Shown here in pieces: positions 32,025 through 40,761 of a DNA stretch of 64,000 nucleotides. The DNA is from Pseudonocardia phyllosphaerae. GTDB taxonomy: Bacteria; Actinomycetota; Actinomycetes; Mycobacteriales; Pseudonocardiaceae. The stretch lies in assembly GCF_046546475.1 (NCBI RefSeq), contig NZ_JBKGXS010000008.1, positions 1 through 64,000 on the forward strand, given 5' to 3'. Under the pieces are notes generated by a model. The model did not search any database. It was given only the letters and a program-made list of their open reading frames with translations, and was not told the DNA's origin. Each line of letters opens with the position of its first letter. Position 1 is the first letter of the stretch. The position numbers and the translations under genes are program-made.

Positions 32025-32906
32025 TTGATCACGGTCTACCTGAACCGCGCCGTCACCGACGACGAGCGTCGCGAGTCCCTGTTCCGCGGCGACTTCTACC
32101 TCTACAGCGGCATCGGGGGCGCGAACGCGCTCGCCGACCACGCCAAGGACCTGATCGCCGAGGCCTTCGCCGGTCTCGACCCCGAGCGGGCCCAGTACGA
32201 GATGGACGTCGACGAGTTCATCCGCCGCGTCGAGCCGCTCAAGCGCGAGTTCACCAACGGGCAGCGGACCAAGGAGCTGTGCCGGCAGTTCGCGATCGAC
32301 TTCGGCGCGGACCCCGAGCGCACCTACTTCGACATCCCCCGGCTGCGCGTGATCCCGGCCGACCAGTTCCTCACCGCGGGCGTCTCCTACAACTACAAGG
32401 CGCACCGCGACATGTGGTACGGCCACCCGCAGCAGCTCGTGAACTACTGGACGCCGGTGTTCGACGTGCAGGGCGACAACGTCATGAGCATGTACACCGA
32501 CTTCTTCGACAAGCCGGTGAAGAACGGCTCCAACCAGTACGACTACGACGAGTGGGTCACCAAGCACCGCACCGCCGCGGCCGGGGAGAAGACCGCGGAC
32601 ACGCGTCCGCACCCGCTGCCGCTGGAGGACTTCGACTCCCGCAGCGAGATCCGGATCGCCGGGCAGTCCGGGGACGTCTTCATGTTCTCGTCGAACCACC
32701 TGCACGCCTCGGCGCCGAACACCTCCGACGTCACCCGGTTCTCCTACGACCTGCGCACGATCAACCTGGACGACGTCCGGGCCGGTCGCGGGCCGAAGAA
32801 CGTGGACTCCGGAGCCACCGGCACCACGCTGGGCGACTTCCTGCGCGTCTCGGACCTCGCACCGCTGCAGGCCGACGAGTTCAACGACGCGCTGACCAGC
32901 GCCTGA
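32025..32906 (+). CDS. 2-oxoglutarate/Fe(II) oxygenase-like protein, TTG start
   Basis: The 293-residue protein has a possible cupin-type iron site. YKAHRDMWYGHP gives His-x-Asp (about residues 124-126), SSNHLHASAPN gives a distal His (about 226) and TRFSYDLRTIN an Arg for the co-substrate. This pattern fits phytanoyl-CoA-dioxygenase-like or other 2OG oxygenases, but I cannot name the subfamily. Its substrate is unknown. The TTG at 32025 is supported by GGAG six bases upstream and gives MITVYLNRAVTDDE; the open frame upstream has no better start. It is divergent from the siderophore-interacting gene. Confidence 0.6.
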   Translation: MITVYLNRAVTDDERRESLFRGDFYLYSGIGGANALADHAKDLIAEAFAGLDPERAQYEMDVDEFIRRVEPLKREFTNGQRTKELCRQFAIDFGADPERTYFDIPRLRVIPADQFLTAGVSYNYKAHRDMWYGHPQQLVNYWTPVFDVQGDNVMSMYTDFFDKPVKNGSNQYDYDEWVTKHRTAAAGEKTADTRPHPLPLEDFDSRSEIRIAGQSGDVFMFSSNHLHASAPNTSDVTRFSYDLRTINLDDVRAGRGPKNVDSGATGTTLGDFLRVSDLAPLQADEFNDALTSA

Positions 32907-32983
32907 CCGCCCCGCGCACGCCGCCGGCGGGTTCCCGGCTGCCGGGTTCCGCCGGGCGGCGGTGCAGCGCACACTGGGCAGCG

Positions 32984-33541
32984 ATGCCACATCGGATCAC
33001 CTTCTCGATCGCCGACTGGGAGATCGGGTGCTGCGCTCCCCGGCCGGTCATCGGCGAGGAGACCTCGTGGCCGGTGATGTTCCAGCACCTCCCCGACGAC
33101 CGGTTCGCCGAGGAGCACCGGTGGACCGTCGAGCACATCGCGTCCGGCTGCCCGGCAGGCGTCGAGGTACGACTCAGCCGCCCCGGAGTGGTCGCGGGGT
33201 GGCGGCGGCCGGCCCCGTTGCCGCAGCCGGGGGAACACCTGCTGCGCGGCTGCCTCACCGGTGAAATGCACTTCCCCCCACCGGGTCTATCCCCCGTCAT
33301 CGGCCGGGTGGCGCGGTTGCGGGTGTCGTCCGTGGAGTACGAGCTCCTCGGCCGGGCCCTCCATCCCGTCGCCGGCACCCAGCGGGCCCGAGACGTGACC
33401 GAGTATCCGGAGTGGTTCGGCGTACCGGAGCACGAGTTCACTCCGCCTCCGCCGGGCAGCGAGCTGCAGTTCGTGCCCGCCCTTCCCGGAGCGGGCCGTC
33501 ACGAGACCGGCGTCCTCGTCGACGTCGACGTACCGGACTGA
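32984..33541 (+). CDS. Uncharacterised protein, DUF6578-like
   Basis: The 185-residue protein begins HRITFSIADWEIGCCAPRPVIGEETSWPV, which resembles the DUF6578 pattern (a DWE-x2-CC start followed by VGDxVSW). Other features are a Trp/Pro-rich middle (VVAGWRRPAPLPQPGEHLL), RVSSVEYELLGRALHPVAGT and a charged end. No signal peptide or membrane segment is visible. The ATG at 32984 is 77 bases after the oxygenase-like gene on the same strand; co-transcription is possible. The DUF match is from memory and tentative. Confidence 0.6.
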   Translation: MPHRITFSIADWEIGCCAPRPVIGEETSWPVMFQHLPDDRFAEEHRWTVEHIASGCPAGVEVRLSRPGVVAGWRRPAPLPQPGEHLLRGCLTGEMHFPPPGLSPVIGRVARLRVSSVEYELLGRALHPVAGTQRARDVTEYPEWFGVPEHEFTPPPPGSELQFVPALPGAGRHETGVLVDVDVPD

Positions 33542-34011
33542 GGCCCGGTCGTCGCGGGTCCGGTCCGCGCTCGTCGAGATCGAGTGACGCCGCCGTACCC
33601 GCCTCGCCGCAGGTCCACGACGGGCCCGAGCGGGTTTCCCGGCACCACCCCACCGCCCCGGTACCGCGCTGCAGGTGGGCGCCGGTCCGCGCAGTGGGCC
33701 CTTCGGTGGCCCGTCGAGGTCCGACACCGGCCGCGTCGTCGACCTCCAGGTCCCCGGACGACGCCCCGCCTCCCGCCTCCCGCCTCCCGCCTCCCGCCTC
33801 GACAACGCGATCGATCCCCACCGAGGTGCTGATCAGTGCACCGACAGGGACCCGTCTACGCAGCAGGCCGGACCGAGCTCCGCGCCGGTAGGCACCGGCC
33901 CGGCACGCGTGACCTGCAGCCGTCGGAACAGCGTGTCGTGCGCCGACCAACGGTCACCTCCCTGCGCCGAACGACCGCAACTTTTACTGGAGAACTGGCT
34001 GCATGCTCGGG
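33542..34011. other. 470-bp non-coding stretch with CCCGCCT array
   Basis: No frame here has protein-like composition or a usable start. It contains five tandem copies of CCCGCCT (about 33764-33801) that read as simple-sequence slippage. GC content drops towards the 3' end, where a TATAAT box lies just before the DUF222 gene. Confidence 0.5.
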
Positions 34012-34017
34012 TATAAT
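34012..34017 (+). promoter_or_regulatory. Consensus -10 box of leaderless DUF222 gene
   Basis: TATAAT, a perfect bacterial -10 hexamer and rare in this GC-rich DNA, ends seven bases before a GTG at 34025. No ribosome binding site lies between. No -35 hexamer is evident at 16-18 bp. Confidence 0.6.
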
Positions 34018-34024
34018 CGAACAC

Positions 34025-35743
34025 GTGGTCGATGCAACGGTCGAAGAGGCACTCGCCGGGCAGATGCCGCCCGGCGGGACCCTCGCCGCGCTCTGCGAGA
34101 CCACCGCCGCCGTACCCGGCGAGCTGTCGGATCGTGAGCTGCTGAAGACCGTCGAGGCCGCGGTGCAGCTGGAACGGTGGGCCGGTGCGGTCCGGACCCG
34201 TCTGCTCGGAGCCCTGGTCGAACGACACCCACCCGGCAGCACCGCACCCGTCCCCGACGCCACCGGCAAGACCCCGGTCCCGGTGGCCCGCTGGCTGCCG
34301 TCGCAGGTCGCGATGGCGACGCACCTGACCGAGGACCAGGCCCGCGGCGAACTCGGCATGGCCGAACGCTTGTATCGAGTGCTACCGGAGACTCTCGCCG
34401 AATGGGAGGCCGGGCGGATCGGGGAACGTGCCGCCGAAGCCATCGCCGAGTCCACCCAGGTCCTCGACGACGATGCCGCCCGGGCGGTGCAGGCCGCGAT
34501 CCTGCCCGGCGCGTCGACGATCACCCAGACCCGGTTGCGCGCCCGGCTGCGGACCGCGATCCACCGGGCCGATCCCGAGGGTGCGTCCAAGCGTCATCAG
34601 CGGGCGTTCGACGACCGCGAGGTCTCGATCAGCCGCAACGACAACGGCATGGGATCACTCTGGCTGTCCGGCTCGGCGGCGCAGACCGAAGCGTCCTGGA
34701 ACTCCCTGGACCGCCTCGCCCGCTCACTGGGCACCGAGGACCCGCGAACGCTGGCGCAACGGCGCTGCGACCTCGCCCACGAGTTGCTGCAGGGCACGGT
34801 GACGATCACCAACCTCTCCGCAGTGGCCTCCGCGGTCACCAGCGTGATCACCGAGCGTCGATCGACCGGCACCGCAGCAGATACTGAGACCGCGCAGGTC
34901 ACGGAGTCGACGACAGGCACAGAGACCGGCGCAGCCACCGATAACTGCCCGAACGATGTCGACCCCGACGTCATCGCCACCGCCGTCGCCGAAGTCCTCG
35001 CCCGCAAGCCCGACCCCAACGCCACGATCGGCCGCAAACCGCTGATCCAGGTCGTGGTCAGCCTCGACACCCTGCTCGGCGCCGACCGGCCCGGGGAGAT
35101 CACCGGCCACGGCCCCATCTCCGCGACCACCGCCCGCGCCCTGGCTGCCGGTGGTGACTGGAAACGGCTGGTCACCGACCCCGTCACCGGGCAACTACTC
35201 GACTACGGACGCAACACCTACCGGCCACCGGCGAACCTGCACGACCACGTCCACGGCCGCGACGGCACCTGCCGCGGTCCGAACTGCGAACGCCGCATCC
35301 GCGACCTTGACCATCACCAGGACTGGGGCAAGGACGGCCACACCGTCGACGACAACCTGTTCGGGCTCTGCCAACGGCACCACAAGCTCAAAGACGTCAC
35401 CGGCTGGCACGCAGTGGTGCGCCCCGACGGTGGACTGACCTGGATCAGCCCCGACGGCTACCAGTCGACCACGTACCCGAAGGACTACCGCGTCTTCACC
35501 GAAGACACCGTGGTCACCGAGGGTGTCGCAGACCGGCGGGTGATCAAACCCAGCACCGGCCCCGACGCCGAGGGGCCCGGCGACAGCCAGCAGGCGGCGT
35601 TCACGCGCCGCGCCGCGGAACGCGAGATCGCGATCCCTCGCCCCCGCGACAGGGAGGACGGCGAGGACAATGGAGACGGCCGGGACAACGGAGACGGCAG
35701 GGACAACGGAGACGGCAGGGACGAGATGCCGGCCCCGTTCTGA
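34025..35743 (+). CDS. DUF222 / HNH endonuclease (13E12 family)
   Basis: The 572-residue protein has the N-terminal DUF222 helical domain (about 20-350: LSDRELLKTVEAAVQLERWAG, MAERLYRVLPETLAEW) and a C-terminal HNH nuclease with RDGTCRGPNCERRIRDLDH, the metal-ligand DHHQDW and LFGLCQRHHKLKD. The family is multicopy, often carried next to mobile elements, and may cut DNA, but its biology is unknown. The GTG at 34025 fits the TATAAT box; an upstream in-frame start at 33836 would add 63 non-conserved residues. The tail ends in DNGDGR repeats encoded by a 15-bp tandem array (about 35665-35725). Confidence 0.88.
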   Translation: MVDATVEEALAGQMPPGGTLAALCETTAAVPGELSDRELLKTVEAAVQLERWAGAVRTRLLGALVERHPPGSTAPVPDATGKTPVPVARWLPSQVAMATHLTEDQARGELGMAERLYRVLPETLAEWEAGRIGERAAEAIAESTQVLDDDAARAVQAAILPGASTITQTRLRARLRTAIHRADPEGASKRHQRAFDDREVSISRNDNGMGSLWLSGSAAQTEASWNSLDRLARSLGTEDPRTLAQRRCDLAHELLQGTVTITNLSAVASAVTSVITERRSTGTAADTETAQVTESTTGTETGAATDNCPNDVDPDVIATAVAEVLARKPDPNATIGRKPLIQVVVSLDTLLGADRPGEITGHGPISATTARALAAGGDWKRLVTDPVTGQLLDYGRNTYRPPANLHDHVHGRDGTCRGPNCERRIRDLDHHQDWGKDGHTVDDNLFGLCQRHHKLKDVTGWHAVVRPDGGLTWISPDGYQSTTYPKDYRVFTEDTVVTEGVADRRVIKPSTGPDAEGPGDSQQAAFTRRAAEREIAIPRPRDREDGEDNGDGRDNGDGRDNGDGRDEMPAPF

Positions 35744-36023
35744 GTCCGCTCCGGAGACGGTGGGAGCGACTCGAGGGTCTCGCCGAGTACTGAAGATCCG
35801 GCCTGGCCTCCTCCGGCCCCCGACGACCACACCTCGATGCTGCGGCGCGGAGGCAATGCTGCGGCTGTGGAGGTCCGGATCTCGCGGCCCGGACGTTCGA
35901 CGACGAGCCACCCCACCGGTCCGGCTGCGGTCAACGCCGCTGCGCAGCGCTCGCCCGTTCCCTGGCGAGGGCGGGACCGGAAGCGGTCGCTCGGCGCGGA
36001 CGGAGTGCCGCTACCCGGCGCGG

Positions 36024-36293
36024 TCAGCGCGCGTACCGCAGCTCCGCACGCGCTTTGGCCTTGGCCGCCTCCACCTCACGGTCCTTCGGCGGCGCGCTGG
36101 TCGTGAGCTCGTCGAGCAGCTCCCGGGTCGCCTCGGCGACGGCGGCGACGGCCCGGTCGAAGGCCTCGGCGTTGGCCTGCGACGGCTTCGCCGTCCCGGA
36201 GATCTTGCGGACGTACTGCAGCGCCGCGGCCTGCACCTCGTCGCTGGTGGCAGGCGGCTCGAAGTTGTGCAACGTCCGGATGTTGCGGCACAT
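36024..36293 (-). CDS. DUF2277 protein
   Basis: The 89-residue protein starts MCRNIRTLHNFEPPAT and continues EVQAAALQYVRKISG, the hallmark of DUF2277, a small single-domain family in actinobacteria and proteobacteria with no assigned role. An N-terminal Cys-Arg-Asn and one His are the only obvious conserved polar residues. A 280-bp gap without any gene lies between it and the DUF222 gene. Confidence 0.88.
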   Translation of the reverse strand: MCRNIRTLHNFEPPATSDEVQAAALQYVRKISGTAKPSQANAEAFDRAVAAVAEATRELLDELTTSAPPKDREVEAAKAKARAELRYAR

Positions 36294-36357
36294 GGCTCCC
36301 CCTCTGGAACGCCCCGTCGACCCGGGATGCTCCGTCGACGCGGCCCGCAACGGCGAC

Positions 36358-36390
36358 GGCCCGCCCCGCGACGGTAGCGCGGGACGGGCC
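36358..36390 (-). terminator. Strong hairpin after the sugar cassette
   Basis: GGCCCGCCCCGCG and CGCGGGACGGGCC form 12 pairs with one mismatch and a seven-base loop. It lies 38 bases after the epimerase stop on the minus strand, in the right place to end the four-gene transcript. Confidence 0.65.
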
Positions 36391-36427
36391 GTGGGCCGAG
36401 TGCAAGAAGGGCGAGAAGCCCGGATGC

Positions 36428-37456
36428 CTACTTCTTGAGGACGTGCATCGACTCGTCGAGCTCACCCGCGGCCTGGCGCGCGTTGAGCACGGCGAGGCGG
36501 GTGAAGGAGTTGTCGAACGCCTCCTGGGTCAGGCCGCGCGCCTTGTACTCGGTGGCGAGCTGCTCGGCACCGGCCGGGATGCTCCAGCCGGCCTCGAAGC
36601 CGAGCTCCTTGCGGGCACGGGCGAAGTCCACGCGGTAGGAGCGCGGGTCGTTGCCGGCCTCGCCGGTGATGTTCAGCGTCGAGCCGGGGACGGCGTCGAT
36701 GACCGCCTGCGCGATCTCGGCGACGGTCCGGTTGTTCTTCTCCGTGCCCACGTTGTACGCGCGGGCCCGGACGACGTCGGCGGGCGCGGTCAGCGCGGCG
36801 GCGACGGCACCGGCGATGTCCTCGGCGTGCGCGAGCGGGCGCCACGGGCTGCCGTCGGAGAGCACGGTGACCTCGTTGGTCAGCACGGCGCGGCCGACCA
36901 GGTTGTTCAGCACGATGTCGGCGCGCAGCCGCGGCGAGAAGCCGAAGGCGGTCGCGTTGCGCATCGAGACCGGCACGAAGTCGGCGTCGGCCAGCTCGGC
37001 CAGGTCGTCCTCGACGCGGACCTTGGAGATCGCGTACGGGGTGACCGGCTTGAGCGGGGCGTCCTCGTCGACGAGGTCGTCGCCGGACTGGGCGCCGTAG
37101 ACCGAGCAGGTGGAGGCGTAGACGAACCGGCCGACACCGGCCTCCTTCGCCAGCTTGGCCAGCCGGGTGGAGGCGAAGTGGTTGATGTCGTAGGTGATCT
37201 CCGGCGCGAGCGAGCCCAGCGGGTCGTTCGACAGCGCGGCCATGTGCACGACGGCGTCGAATCCCTTGAGCTGGTCGACGGTCACGTCACGCAGGTCGGT
37301 CGAGTAGCCCTCGACGTCCGGGACGTCCAGGTGGCCCAGGATGCAGTTCGCGAACAGTCCCGTGTCCAGGCCGACGACCTCGTGGCCGGCGGCGGTCAGG
37401 ATCGGGGCCATCACGGTCCCGAGGTAGCCCTGGTGTCCGGTGAGCAGTACCCGCAT
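36428..37456 (-). CDS. NAD-dependent epimerase/dehydratase (extended SDR)
   Basis: The 342-residue extended short-chain dehydrogenase has the NAD motif TGHQGYLG (residues 6-13) and the catalytic set YASTCSVYG and TPYAISK (YxxxK). ALSNDPLGSLAP and RVDFARARKELGF are typical of nucleotide-sugar epimerases. It may act as a 4- or 3,5-epimerase/reductase, or as a dehydratase, on the CDP-sugar made by the neighbouring cytidylyltransferase. It is the last gene of the leftward cassette, 79 bases after the PIG-L gene. Confidence 0.88.
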   Translation of the reverse strand: MRVLLTGHQGYLGTVMAPILTAAGHEVVGLDTGLFANCILGHLDVPDVEGYSTDLRDVTVDQLKGFDAVVHMAALSNDPLGSLAPEITYDINHFASTRLAKLAKEAGVGRFVYASTCSVYGAQSGDDLVDEDAPLKPVTPYAISKVRVEDDLAELADADFVPVSMRNATAFGFSPRLRADIVLNNLVGRAVLTNEVTVLSDGSPWRPLAHAEDIAGAVAAALTAPADVVRARAYNVGTEKNNRTVAEIAQAVIDAVPGSTLNITGEAGNDPRSYRVDFARARKELGFEAGWSIPAGAEQLATEYKARGLTQEAFDNSFTRLAVLNARQAAGELDESMHVLKK

Positions 37457-37535
37457 GGTGTTCCCTTCGCTCGGGTTCGGTGTTGCGCTGTCGGTGCCGC
37501 GGCCCCCGTGGGCCCGGCGTCGTACGGCGTGCGGC

Positions 37536-38228
37536 TCAGGCCGGGTTCCCGGCGCCGAACCCGGCCGGGTCGGACCCGGCCATCGGTGCGACGGAGAGCG
37601 TCATCTTCTGCACGTGGAACGCCTCGGCGTAGCGGGCGTGGCACTGCACGCCGCGCACCCGGGCCAACCCGCGGAAGGTCTCGTCGTCGAACCAGGTGCG
37701 GTCGCGCTGCGAGCCGTAGTGCTCGTTCAGCTTCGCGATCTTCTCCCGCAGGACCGGCTCGGCCATCGGGAGGTAGACGTTGGGCTGGGCGAGGTCACCC
37801 TCCCACTTGAGGATCTCGTAGCCCAGCGTCAGGTGGTCGCGGTACGCAGTCGGGATCATCTGCGACAGCGTCCGGTGGTCCTGGTGCGCGTCGTGCGGCG
37901 ACGGCCCGATCACCAGGTCCGGCTCGCCGCGGCTGCGCAGGTCCTCCAGGGCGAGCTTGGCACGCTCCCAGTGCAGCGGCACCCGCCCGTCGGGCAGGTC
38001 GAGCACGGTGATCTCGAGGTCCGCGCCGGGGCAGAACGCGGCCAGCGCGGCCCGTTCCTCCTCCTCGCGCAGCGACCCGGCGCCGGTGAGCACCAGGGCG
38101 CTCACCTTGACCCCCGGGTGCGCACGGCACAGCTCCAGGAGCGTGCCCCCGGCTCCGATCGGGATGTCGTCGCAGTGCGCACCCAGGAGCAGCATCCGGT
38201 CGAGCCGCTCGGGCAGCAGGTTCAGCAC
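37536..38228 (-). CDS. PIG-L family deacetylase
   Basis: The 230-residue LmbE/PIG-L protein has the zinc motif LLGAHCDDIPIGAGG (AHxDD, residues 15-29) and the second metal site SPHDAHQDHRTLSQ (HxxH, about 110-121). Members remove N-acetyl groups from amino sugars or glycosides with zinc. Inside this cassette it may deacetylate an N-acetylated sugar or a final glycoconjugate. The Cys in place of the usual Pro in AHCDD is seen in one PIG-L subgroup. It lies between the cytidylyltransferase and epimerase genes. Confidence 0.88.
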   Translation of the reverse strand: MLNLLPERLDRMLLLGAHCDDIPIGAGGTLLELCRAHPGVKVSALVLTGAGSLREEEERAALAAFCPGADLEITVLDLPDGRVPLHWERAKLALEDLRSRGEPDLVIGPSPHDAHQDHRTLSQMIPTAYRDHLTLGYEILKWEGDLAQPNVYLPMAEPVLREKIAKLNEHYGSQRDRTWFDDETFRGLARVRGVQCHARYAEAFHVQKMTLSVAPMAGSDPAGFGAGNPA

Positions 38229-38294
38229 GTTCTGTCGTTCCCCCCACGTGGCCGGGCGGGTGCCCGGCTGCGTTCTGTGGCCCTGCCGGGCCGT

Positions 38295-39131
38295 CTAGCG
38301 CTGCCGGCTGCTCCGCTGCAGCTCCTCGATCGCGGCCTGCAACGGGTCGCGGTCGGTGCCGTGCGACTCCCACAGCATCCACGGCCGGGCGCCGCTCTGG
38401 TAGGCGGCCTCGAGGGCGTTGCGCTCCTTGACCGTGTCGGCAGGCTGCCAGAAGCCGCGGTGCCGGTAGGCCGCCATCCGGCCCTTGCGGGCGAGCGGGG
38501 CGCAGACGTCGCCGATCAGGTCGCAGTCCTTCTCGAGGTAGTCGAAGATCTCCGGCCGGAACATGAGATAGCCGCCGTTCTCCCAGATCGGCATCTCCTG
38601 CAGCGTGGTGATCGAGTCGAGCTTGCCGTCGTCGTCGACGTCGACGCAGTGGAACGCCGACTGCGGCGGGACGGCCATCAGCTGGCCGATCGCGTCGGTG
38701 TTGCGGAACTTGTCGACCATGACGTCGAGCGGGGCGTCGGTGAGGACGTCGGCGTAGTTCGCGTGGAACATCTCCTCGTCGGCCACCAGGGCCTTCACCC
38801 GGCGCAGACGCTCACCGATCGGCGAGTCCAGCCCGGTGTGGACGAAGGTGATGTTCCAGTCCTGGATGTCGCTGCCCATGAGCTCGACCTCGCCCTGGTG
38901 CAGCACGAAGTCGTTGGACTCGGTCTCGTCGTAGTTCAGGAAGTAGTTCTTGATGTGGTGCGCGCCGTAGCCCAGGCACAGGACGAAGTCCTTGTGGCCG
39001 AAGTGCGCGTAGTAGCGCATGACGTGCCAGATCAGCGGGCGCGGGCCCACCGGGTGCATCGGCTTGGGCAGGTCGGACGCGCCGTCGCGCATCCGCATGC
39101 CGTAACCACCGCAGAACAGGACGACCTTCAC
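38295..39131 (-). CDS. rfbF: Glucose-1-phosphate cytidylyltransferase
   Basis: RfbF makes CDP-glucose from CTP and glucose-1-phosphate, opening CDP-sugar pathways. The 278-residue protein has the nucleotidyltransferase start VVLFCGGYGMRMRDG and KPMHPVGPRPLIWHVM, then IKNYFLNYDETESNDFVL, WENGGYLMFRPEIFDYL and GFWQPADTVKERNALE, all as in RfbF/AscA-type enzymes. The GTG at 39131 is two bases after the methyltransferase stop, so the two are coupled. No CDP-glucose 4,6-dehydratase (RfbG) is seen in the window. Confidence 0.9.
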   Translation of the reverse strand: MKVVLFCGGYGMRMRDGASDLPKPMHPVGPRPLIWHVMRYYAHFGHKDFVLCLGYGAHHIKNYFLNYDETESNDFVLHQGEVELMGSDIQDWNITFVHTGLDSPIGERLRRVKALVADEEMFHANYADVLTDAPLDVMVDKFRNTDAIGQLMAVPPQSAFHCVDVDDDGKLDSITTLQEMPIWENGGYLMFRPEIFDYLEKDCDLIGDVCAPLARKGRMAAYRHRGFWQPADTVKERNALEAAYQSGARPWMLWESHGTDRDPLQAAIEELQRSSRQR

Positions 39132-39133
39132 GT

Positions 39134-40432
39134 TCAGACCACCTCGAGCGACGGGATGGGGAAGACCAGCTTGCCGCCCCACTCGTGGACGTAGGACAGC
39201 TGTTCGATGAGCTCGGTGCGCAGGTTCCACGGCAGGATCAGCACGTAGTCGGGCCGGTCCTGCGCGATGCGCTCCGGTTCGTGGATCGGGATCCGGGTGC
39301 CCGGTGTCAGCCGACCGTGCTTGTAGGGGTTCCGGTCGACGGTGTACTCGAGCAGGTCGGGGCGGATCCCGCAGTAGTTGAGCAGGGTGTTGCCCTTGCC
39401 CGGGGCGCCGTAGCCGACGACGCGCTTGCCGGCACGGCGGGCGTCGATCAGGAAGGCGACGAGGTCGTCGCGGATCGTGGAGACGGCCTCGGCGAACCCG
39501 TCGTGGCCCTCGGGGGTGTGCAGCCCGGCCTCGGCCTCGGCGGCGAGCACCTCGCGTACCTTCGCCGACGGCTCGCCGGCGATCTCCGACGGGCGCGCCC
39601 ACATGCGGATCGAGCCGCCGTGGGTGTCGAGCAGCTCGACGTCGACGACGGTCAGCCCGCCCGCGGCGAGCGCCCGCTCCCCGGTGAGCAGCGTGTAGTA
39701 CTGGAAGTGCTCGTGGTAGATCGTGTCGAACTGCTTGCGCTCGACGAGCGTGAGCAGGTGCTGGACCTCGATCGAGACCCAGCCGTCGTCGGCGACCATG
39801 TTGCGCAGGCCCTGCGCGAAGCCGACGACGTCTGGGATGTGGGCAAAGACGTTGTTGCCGCACACCAGGTTCGCCGGCCCGTGCTCGGCGCGCACCCGGG
39901 CGCCGGTCTCCGGGGTGAGGAACGCGGTGAGCGTCGGGACGCCCTTCTCCCGCGCGGCCTCACCGACGTTGCGGCTGGGCTCGACGCCCAGGCAGCGGAT
40001 CCCGCGCTCGACGACGTGCTGGAGCAGGTAGCCGTCGTTGGAAGCGACCTCGACGACGAAGGAGTCCTCGTCCAGGCCCGCGCGCTCGACGGCGTCGGCG
40101 ACGAACCGGCGGGCGTGCTCGACCCACGACGTGCTGAACGAGGAGAAGTAGGCGTACTCCTCGAACGTCTCCTCCGGAGTGATCTCCGGAGGCAGCTGGG
40201 CGAGCAGGCACGTGTTGCAGACCCGGACGTGCAGCGGGTAGGTCGACTCGGGGCGCTCCGCCGTCTCCGCGGTCAGGAACAGCTCGCACGGGGGCGTGGC
40301 GCCGAGGTCGCAGAAGCTCCGCAGGCTCGTCGAACCGCACAGCCTGCAGGAGATTGCAGTACCCGGACCGTTACTGTCGGCAACCTCGCCGACCTGGTCC
40401 GACACCTGATCTGAAGCATCCGTGTTCAGCAC
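39134..40432 (-). CDS. Sugar C-methyltransferase (TylC3/NovU-like)
   Basis: The 432-residue protein has an N-terminal zinc ribbon (CRLCGS, then VCNTCLLAQLPPE), a SAM-binding domain (VVEVASNDGYLLQHV, about residues 117-131, and VEPSRNVGEAA) and the C-terminal domain GKRVVGYGAPGKGNTLLNY. This three-part layout is that of NDP-4-keto-6-deoxyhexose C-3 methyltransferases such as TylC3 and NovU. It is the first gene of the cassette. The GTG at 40432 was chosen because the longer upstream frame runs through tRNA-Gln. A TTGACA hexamer lies at about 40455-40450 with no matching -10. Confidence 0.87.
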   Translation of the reverse strand: MLNTDASDQVSDQVGEVADSNGPGTAISCRLCGSTSLRSFCDLGATPPCELFLTAETAERPESTYPLHVRVCNTCLLAQLPPEITPEETFEEYAYFSSFSTSWVEHARRFVADAVERAGLDEDSFVVEVASNDGYLLQHVVERGIRCLGVEPSRNVGEAAREKGVPTLTAFLTPETGARVRAEHGPANLVCGNNVFAHIPDVVGFAQGLRNMVADDGWVSIEVQHLLTLVERKQFDTIYHEHFQYYTLLTGERALAAGGLTVVDVELLDTHGGSIRMWARPSEIAGEPSAKVREVLAAEAEAGLHTPEGHDGFAEAVSTIRDDLVAFLIDARRAGKRVVGYGAPGKGNTLLNYCGIRPDLLEYTVDRNPYKHGRLTPGTRIPIHEPERIAQDRPDYVLILPWNLRTELIEQLSYVHEWGGKLVFPIPSLEVV

Positions 40433-40611
40433 GTGCTGCAGTCTGTCAACTCGACGCGCGGTAACCGCGCCCGGGGTGTGGGCCGCCCGATAGTGGGCGA
40501 TTCCGCCCGAATTGCCTCTCGCATTCTCGTGAGACCGGTCATCCCGAGGCAACCTCGGCGGGACATGCGGCCGCGGGTCGCGCGGGGCGGCGTGCCACGA
40601 TGAGGGCACGA

Positions 40612-40682
40612 TCCGCCGTGGTGTAACGGCAGCACCTCGGATTTTGGTTCCGATGGTCCAGGTTCGAATCCTGGCGGCGGAG
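40612..40682 (+). tRNA. tRNA-Gln (anticodon TTG)
   Basis: The acceptor arms TCCGCCG and CGGCGGA pair fully. The D-arm is GTGT-AACGGCA-GCAC, the anticodon arm TCGGA-TTTTGGT-TCCGA with anticodon TTG, and the T-arm CCAGG-TTCGAAT-CCTGG. The discriminator is G at 40682, and GCA follows instead of a full CCA. Its 3' half is duplicated in degenerate form at 42059-42103. Confidence 0.95.
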
Positions 40683-40761
40683 CAAGACTCTGACATGCAC
40701 CCGGCCCGGCCGGGGCGTCCCCAGCCGGGCCGCGTGCGGCATCCGACATCCGGTTCCGACA

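Noticed and set aside
33764..33801. CCCGCCT repeats as a CRISPR array.
   Set aside because: The units are 7 bp and contiguous without spacers; no cas genes are present. It is simple-sequence DNA.
33836..34024. N-terminal extension of the DUF222 gene from an in-frame start at 33836.
   Set aside because: The extra 63 residues are not family-like, and the TATAAT box inside them marks the real promoter.
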